Of a DNA stretch of 64,000 nt, positions 58,688 to 64,000 are shown one piece after another (positions within the stretch are counted from its first letter, which is position 1; every line of letters begins with the position of its first letter). The notes under the pieces are model-generated. The model did not search any database, was not told the origin of the DNA, and was given only the letters and a program-made list of their open reading frames with translations. The position numbers and the translations under genes were made by a program. The stretch is from Aquisalinus sp. (GTDB lineage: Bacteria; Pseudomonadota; Alphaproteobacteria; Caulobacterales; Parvularculaceae), in assembly GCA_022763115.1 (NCBI GenBank), contig JALEGJ010000063.1, positions 36,286 to 100,285 on the forward strand, written 5' to 3'.

Positions 58688-60595
58688 ATGTGCGGCATAG
58701 CAGGCATTCTGGATATGAAAGGGCAGCGGCAGATTGACCGTGATGCCCTGATGCGCATGACCGACGCCCTTGCCCATCGTGGGCCGGATGGCGAAGGCTT
58801 TTTCATCGAGGACGGAATCGGCCTTGGCCACCGACGCCTCGCCATTATTGATCTGGCAGGCGGCACGCAGCCCTTCGCCACCCATAGCGGTACTACCGTG
58901 CTCAGCTTCAACGGCGAAATCTATAACTACGCTGATCTGCGCCAGTCACTCGGCCAGCGCAGCATCGCACTACGTACACAGAGCGACACAGAAGCACTGG
59001 CAGAACTCTGGGAGATGGATGGCTCCGGGGCCCTGCCGCAACTTACAGGCATGTTTGCTTTCGCTGCCTGGAACAAGCAGACACGCACCCTGACGCTGGT
59101 GCGGGACCGGCTCGGGGAGAAGCCACTGTATTATGCCGTAACAGACGATGGCTTTCTGCTTTTTGCCTCCGAACTGCCTGCCCTGATCGCAAGCGGGCTC
59201 TTGACCCCTGAGATTTCTGCCACCGCTGTGAAAGATTACTTCGCGTATGGTTATGTGCCAGACCCTGGCACGATATATTCGGGCGTGTACAAACTGCCCC
59301 CTGCCACAAGCCTGACGGTGAAGGCGCCAGCAGAAGCCATACCCGCGCCAGTACCGTATTGGCAGGTCCAGATGCGTGACACGCATCAGGGGGATATCCG
59401 TAAAGCCAGCGAAGAACTGCTGGACTTATTGGATTCTGCCGTGCGCAGCCAGATGGTTGCTGATGTTCCCCTAGGGGCATTCCTATCAGGTGGGGTAGAT
59501 TCAAGCGGGATTGTCTCCGCCATGGCCCTGCAATCGGACACGGCCATCAGGACAACCACTATCGGGTTCTCGGAAGGCTCCCATGACGAGCGCGATTATG
59601 CCCGGCAGATGTCTTCCATTTACGGCACACAGCACACTGAGGAAGTTGCAACACTTGATGTCACTTCCCTGATCCCGCGCATTGCTGCTATCTATGGTGA
59701 ACCCTTCGCGGACACATCTACCCTGCCGACATATCTCGTCTGCCAGAAGACACGGCAGCAGGTGACCGTCGCCCTTTCAGGAGATGGCGGCGATGAGCTC
59801 TTTGCCGGTTACCGGCGCTATCCTTTCTACCTCAAGGAAGAGCGCGTGCGCGGATTGATGCCACATGCCTTGCGGCAACCGCTGTTCTCCACTCTGGCGC
59901 GCCTCTACCCTGCCCTTGATGATGCGCCGCGCCCCTTGCGACTGAAATCAGGCTTCAGGTCTTTAAGCGAGACGACAGCGGAGAGTTATTTCCGGGCGGT
60001 GACGATCAACCGGCCGGAAGATGTGCAGTCCATGCTGCATGGGGACTTTATGAACGCAACCGCAGACCATCATTCAGTGCAGCACGTCGAGAAATTGATG
60101 GATAAGGCAGACACGGACGACCCCTTGCTGGCTGCGCAATATGTTGACCTCAATACCTGGCTACCGGGGCGTATGCTGACCAAGGTTGACCGCGCCTCCA
60201 TGGCGCACTCACTGGAGGTGCGCCCACCCCTGCTTGACCACCGCCTGGTGGAATGGGCCAGCAAGCTGCCCCCACAGCACAAACTGGAGGGCCATGAAGG
60301 GAAACTGGTCCTGAAGCGCGCGCTGGAGAAACGCGTGCCGCGCGATATTCTCTATCGCCCGAAACAGGGCTTTGGCCTGCCGGTGGCTGACTGGCTGCGC
60401 GCCGAGCAGAATAACCCCTTGCAGTTGCTGGCGAGCAGTAACCGCTGGCGTACATCCGGCATGTTTGATGTCAGCCGGGTCGAGACCATGATAAGCGAAC
60501 ATAAGAAAAGTCAGCGCAATCTCAGCCAGGAGCTGTGGAGCCTGATTATGTTTGAGGCGTTCCTGTCTACAGAGACCCGGACAGTATCTGGCTGA
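58688..60595 (+). CDS. asnB: Asparagine synthase (glutamine-hydrolysing)-like amidotransferase; resembles PEP-CTERM/EPS-associated AsnB paralogues
   Basis: [64 protein letters not shown]. Confidence 0.9.
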   Translation: MCGIAGILDMKGQRQIDRDALMRMTDALAHRGPDGEGFFIEDGIGLGHRRLAIIDLAGGTQPFATHSGTTVLSFNGEIYNYADLRQSLGQRSIALRTQSDTEALAELWEMDGSGALPQLTGMFAFAAWNKQTRTLTLVRDRLGEKPLYYAVTDDGFLLFASELPALIASGLLTPEISATAVKDYFAYGYVPDPGTIYSGVYKLPPATSLTVKAPAEAIPAPVPYWQVQMRDTHQGDIRKASEELLDLLDSAVRSQMVADVPLGAFLSGGVDSSGIVSAMALQSDTAIRTTTIGFSEGSHDERDYARQMSSIYGTQHTEEVATLDVTSLIPRIAAIYGEPFADTSTLPTYLVCQKTRQQVTVALSGDGGDELFAGYRRYPFYLKEERVRGLMPHALRQPLFSTLARLYPALDDAPRPLRLKSGFRSLSETTAESYFRAVTINRPEDVQSMLHGDFMNATADHHSVQHVEKLMDKADTDDPLLAAQYVDLNTWLPGRMLTKVDRASMAHSLEVRPPLLDHRLVEWASKLPPQHKLEGHEGKLVLKRALEKRVPRDILYRPKQGFGLPVADWLRAEQNNPLQLLASSNRWRTSGMFDVSRVETMISEHKKSQRNLSQELWSLIMFEAFLSTETRTVSG

Positions 60596-61685
60596 ACAAC
60601 GCCTTATACTGATTGACCATTTGTTCCTGACTGAATTGCTCAGCAACCTGCTGACGGTTATGTCTACCCAGTTCGCGGCGCAATGCCATGTCGTCCACAA
60701 GGGTAGCCAACGCACGCGCAAAACCGGCTTCGTCAGATTTTTGCAGCACGTAAGGAGCGTTCTCGCTCGATACCATGCTGGCAACATCTCCTACTTCTGT
60801 CGCCACAACCGGCAAGCCGCAAGCCATGGCTTCCAGCAAGGCAATCGGCATCTGCTCTGTGTCAGAGGAAAGCGCGAAGAGATCAAACCCTGCATAGACT
60901 TCTTCCGGTTTATCTGTATGCCCCGAAAACGTCACATCATCTTGCAAACCGCACTCTTTTGCGAGCGCTTCCAGATGCGGTCGATCAGATCCATCACCGG
61001 CGATCACCAGCCTTGCCTTGTCAGCAATATCCGCCTGCTGATAAGCACTTATAAGCCTGGCGATGTTTTTTTCTGCGCGCAACGCGCCAAGGGTCCCGAT
61101 CACCAGTCTTTCATCGTGCCTGTCCGTCACTGGCTGGAAACGCTCAAGGCTGACCCCATTCGGCAAATGTTTGACAAGCCGGGGCCGCAGACCCCATTTT
61201 CGGGTCGCCAGAGTTTCAAGCACTCTGGACGGCACAACCACTTGCGTGTTGCGCAGGAAAAGGCGGCGCGCGAACACGCGTTTCCAGTTCTGTTCTGCCG
61301 GGCTTTCATCCGGGCCAAACCCGTCCTCGAAATGCAGATGCGGCACCAGCGTTTTGCCGGAAACCTGCCCCCCATTGGCGATCACCGCTTCGAAACTGCC
61401 CCAGTTATACGTGCACAGCATGTCTGGCGACAGGTCCTGCATTTGCTCACGAAGGTGTCTGATATTAGACACGCTGAAACCGCCGCTTTTTTGAATGCTC
61501 ACGGGGTGGCGTTGATAAGAACATTGCCCCTGCAACAAGGACTCCGCCTCATACTGATTGTCCATGGCAGAAATGACATGATTATAGTCCGGCATTTCAC
61601 GTGCCAGCATGGCAAAGCGCCGCTGCGGGCCACCCACTGCGAAAGTCGAAAAGACATGGTAGATCGTCTGCTTACGATTTTCCAT
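60567..61685 (-). CDS. Glycosyltransferase family 4 (GT4-like)
   Basis: YHVFSTFAVGGPQRRFAML, VIGTLGALRAEKNIARLISAYQQA, DLFALSSDTEQMPIALLEAMACGLPVVATEVGDV. Confidence 0.88.
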   Translation of the reverse strand: MENRKQTIYHVFSTFAVGGPQRRFAMLAREMPDYNHVISAMDNQYEAESLLQGQCSYQRHPVSIQKSGGFSVSNIRHLREQMQDLSPDMLCTYNWGSFEAVIANGGQVSGKTLVPHLHFEDGFGPDESPAEQNWKRVFARRLFLRNTQVVVPSRVLETLATRKWGLRPRLVKHLPNGVSLERFQPVTDRHDERLVIGTLGALRAEKNIARLISAYQQADIADKARLVIAGDGSDRPHLEALAKECGLQDDVTFSGHTDKPEEVYAGFDLFALSSDTEQMPIALLEAMACGLPVVATEVGDVASMVSSENAPYVLQKSDEAGFARALATLVDDMALRRELGRHNRQQVAEQFSQEQMVNQYKALFSQILSGSL

Positions 61686-63774
61686 GAATGCGGATTGCCT
61701 GATCTATAAAGACGGTTCGATCACTGACAGGTTGCCAGTGCAGCGTTGCCTTTTCATGGGAAATATCAAACGGTGAGACCAGTCCGCGCGAGCGCAAATC
61801 ACGCATCGACGGGAAGGCCACCTTGCGGCCACCAACCTGTTTGATTGCCCATTTGCTGACTTCCCCTGCCTGCTGCTGCCAGAGCGATTGCGGGCGATAA
61901 ACCAGTGGCCGCCCTGTCGCGGCAGCAAGTTCCGCCGTGTAATCACGGGCGCTGAGGCGCACATCCCCCACCAGATTGAAGCACTGTCCGGCCATTTGAT
62001 CGGCCTCACATTCCAGCATGGCGAGCATCAGGGCTTCTGCCACATCATCCACCAGAACCAGTGGCAGCGGATTGGTTCCGGCATTCCAGCCAAGGCAAAC
62101 CCGGTCGCGATTATAAAAACCGATACCGCTATGGAATGGCGATGTGCCCTGCCCCAATACGACGCCGGGGCGGAAAAGACTGACTGGCACGCCGCGCTCT
62201 TTGTGCATCTCCAGCAGCATAAGGTCGGCCTCGGCCTTGGCACGTGAATAATCAGCACGCTCCTCTTTCAGCGGATCAACCGGCGTATCATGGCGAATTG
62301 TCGTGTCGGGATCACCCAGATAAAGGGCCGCGATGGAGCCAACATGCGCGAGTTTCTTCACACCGGCATCGCGTGCAACCTCTGCCACTTTCTCGGCCCC
62401 GCCCACAAGAGCCGCGCGAATGGCCGCCCAGCTATCGCCGCCCCCGCCATGGGCAAGATTGACCACATGAGGCACATCGCGCATGGCCGCTGCGAGTGCT
62501 TCGGTATCTGAAATGGAGCCCTGCACGATATCCACCTTTTCGCTGTGGAAGTGCGCCGGCAGGTTCGCCGTATTGCGCGCCAGCACACGCACATTTTCAC
62601 CTTTGTCGATCAACTTGCGAACAAGTGCCGAGCCAATAAAACCGGTCCCCCCCAATACCAGCACCGAAGGTGCAGTGCCTTGCGTGGGCGATGCTGAAGT
62701 GGTCGAAGCCTTTGCGGGCATCTCTGTTTGATCGGCGATTTTCTCGCAAACCTCGACAACGCGCAGGCCTTGCGCGCCATCAAGATTATCCGCTTGCGAA
62801 TCCATATCCTGATAGAATTGCGCAATACTATTCCGTATGGAAACGTAAAAACTGTCACTGCGACCCAATAACCCGGCCTGTGCAGCCAGATACTTTCCGG
62901 ATGCCATCAGGCCCTGCCCGGTCAGGCTGGCGCTGTCGGCGATATTGCTGCGCAGGTTCTCGGCAAACTCGATATAGGCGCCTGCCTGCTGCACGCGCGT
63001 GACATCGCGAATGTAGTCAGCCTCAACCCGGCCATCATCCCCGGTGACGGAAAGACGCCAATCCGGATGATCTGCCCCCAGTTTCAGGTGCAATTGCACA
63101 GGCACGCGCCCGCCGCGCAAGACGACGATCCATTCGGTTACCAGATAGATGCCCGGCGCAAATTCCTGCGCCTCACCATGCCAGACAGTCTCAACCTCCA
63201 GGGCGCCGACCACATCATCAATCAGGCTGACCGGGTGCACCGCCTGCTCCAGCAACAGGTTGAGCGGCGAATTAAACATCCAGTGGCCAAACTGGCGCGC
63301 CGCAAGCTGGCGAAGCGGCACGGCATATTCGCAGTGAATGCTCCTCACCGGGCCGATGCGATTGTCGTCCAGCGCCTTGCGCAATTTCAGATGCGCCGGG
63401 GTGAAGACGTAATTCTGGTTGATCCGCAAGGAAGCCCCGTGCTCCGCCGCAAGGGCCTGCAACTGGCGACACTCATCAGCGCTTTCCGCCATGGGCTTTT
63501 CGAGAAAGACGGTCTTTCCAGCCTTCAGAACCTCAGCGGCAACAGCAAAATGCGTGGCTGGCGGGGTCAAAACATGCACCACATCCACGGCGCTCGCGAG
63601 CAAGCCCGCCATCTCGCCATGGACCTGCCGGATGCCGTATTTGTCGGCAAAACTCTCGGCTGCCGCCGGGTTGAGGTCCAGAACGCCCGAAAGCTGAACG
63701 TTATCAAGCGATTGCAGGGCCTGGGCATGCGCCTGTGCGATATTGCCCGTTCCGATCAGAGCGACCTGTTTCAT
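61672..63774 (-). CDS. Two-domain fusion: N-terminal Gfo/Idh/MocA oxidoreductase, C-terminal NAD-dependent epimerase/dehydratase
   Basis: N-half VALIGTGNIAQAHAQALQSLDNVQLSGVLDLN…VFLEKPMAES; C-half VLVLGGTGFIGSALVRKLIDKGENVRVLARN…DYSRAKAEADLMLLE. Confidence 0.88.
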   Translation of the reverse strand: MKQVALIGTGNIAQAHAQALQSLDNVQLSGVLDLNPAAAESFADKYGIRQVHGEMAGLLASAVDVVHVLTPPATHFAVAAEVLKAGKTVFLEKPMAESADECRQLQALAAEHGASLRINQNYVFTPAHLKLRKALDDNRIGPVRSIHCEYAVPLRQLAARQFGHWMFNSPLNLLLEQAVHPVSLIDDVVGALEVETVWHGEAQEFAPGIYLVTEWIVVLRGGRVPVQLHLKLGADHPDWRLSVTGDDGRVEADYIRDVTRVQQAGAYIEFAENLRSNIADSASLTGQGLMASGKYLAAQAGLLGRSDSFYVSIRNSIAQFYQDMDSQADNLDGAQGLRVVEVCEKIADQTEMPAKASTTSASPTQGTAPSVLVLGGTGFIGSALVRKLIDKGENVRVLARNTANLPAHFHSEKVDIVQGSISDTEALAAAMRDVPHVVNLAHGGGGDSWAAIRAALVGGAEKVAEVARDAGVKKLAHVGSIAALYLGDPDTTIRHDTPVDPLKEERADYSRAKAEADLMLLEMHKERGVPVSLFRPGVVLGQGTSPFHSGIGFYNRDRVCLGWNAGTNPLPLVLVDDVAEALMLAMLECEADQMAGQCFNLVGDVRLSARDYTAELAAATGRPLVYRPQSLWQQQAGEVSKWAIKQVGGRKVAFPSMRDLRSRGLVSPFDISHEKATLHWQPVSDRTVFIDQAIRIHGKS

Positions 63775-63890
63775 GATTTCCACGCTGGTTTCTGCTTCCC
63801 GCTCTTATGGGGCAAAATCATCCTTAATTTGTTAATTTCAGGCACATGCGAGGCCGTTGAGACGACTTGTGAAACACCAGCATTTTCGTG

Positions 63891-63919
63891 TTGACGCCCC
63901 GGAGGGAAATCCTTATCTC
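63891..63919 (+). promoter_or_regulatory. sigma70-like promoter for tRNA-Lys
   Basis: TTGACG-N17-TATCTC, 15 nt upstream of the tRNA 5' end. Confidence 0.5.
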
Positions 63920-63934
63920 ATGCGTTCCTTAAGT

Positions 63935-64000
63935 GGGCCCGTAGCTCAGTCGGTAGAGCAACTGACTTTTAATCAGTGGGTCACAGGTTCGATTCCTGTC
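63935..64000 (+). tRNA. tRNA-Lys (UUU anticodon), 3' end truncated by the window
   Basis: GGGCCCGTAGCTCAGTCGGTAGAGCAACTGACTTTTAATCAGTGGGTCACAGGTTCGATTCCTGTC: D-arm, CTGACTTTTAATCAG anticodon arm, T-arm GGTTCGATTCC. Confidence 0.95.

Overview
64 kb of alphaproteobacterial-looking chromosome, densely packed with genes in mostly conserved metabolic clusters. From left to right: the 3' end of a MacB/FtsX-type ABC permease; a TPR protein; rpmJ (L36, absent from the ORF track); a lytic transglycosylase; mnmC; a MarR regulator, PAS histidine kinase, single-domain response regulator and serralysin-like M10 protease; an alkaline-phosphatase-superfamily protein, a WS/DGAT acyltransferase and an alpha/beta hydrolase; a galactoside-utilisation cluster (galK, galT, GH36, GH42, SSS symporter, hybrid kinase); a vWA lipoprotein; a branched-chain amino acid block ilvD-ilvB-ilvN-leuA-leuC-leuD-leuB; proB-proA; an aminotransferase; gltB-gltD; parDE; an alpha/beta hydrolase and LysR pair; guaB-yjbR-rsmB-guaA; higBA plus a CX5R phosphatase; rlmE and ppx/gppA; leucine dehydrogenase and Lrp; ispA; asnB, a glycosyltransferase and an oxidoreductase-epimerase fusion; and a truncated tRNA-Lys. 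The best non-obvious signals are in unannotated DNA. (1) An ilv-type leader peptide (…LFAALLLLVVLVISPVSGAARERAN*) with a terminator and competing antiterminator precedes ilvD. (2) A probable minus-strand sRNA at about 4535-4765 has a sigma70-like promoter, a CU-rich hairpin loop and an intrinsic terminator. A second CU-rich hairpin lies just downstream, and the divergent marR has an uORF whose SD is complementary to the loop. (3) Two TTGTGCNNNGCACAA palindromes spaced 30 bp apart lie between the WS/DGAT and lipase-like genes and resemble PhaR operators. (4) A CX5R phosphatase is translationally coupled to higBA. No CRISPR array, prophage or transposon was seen.
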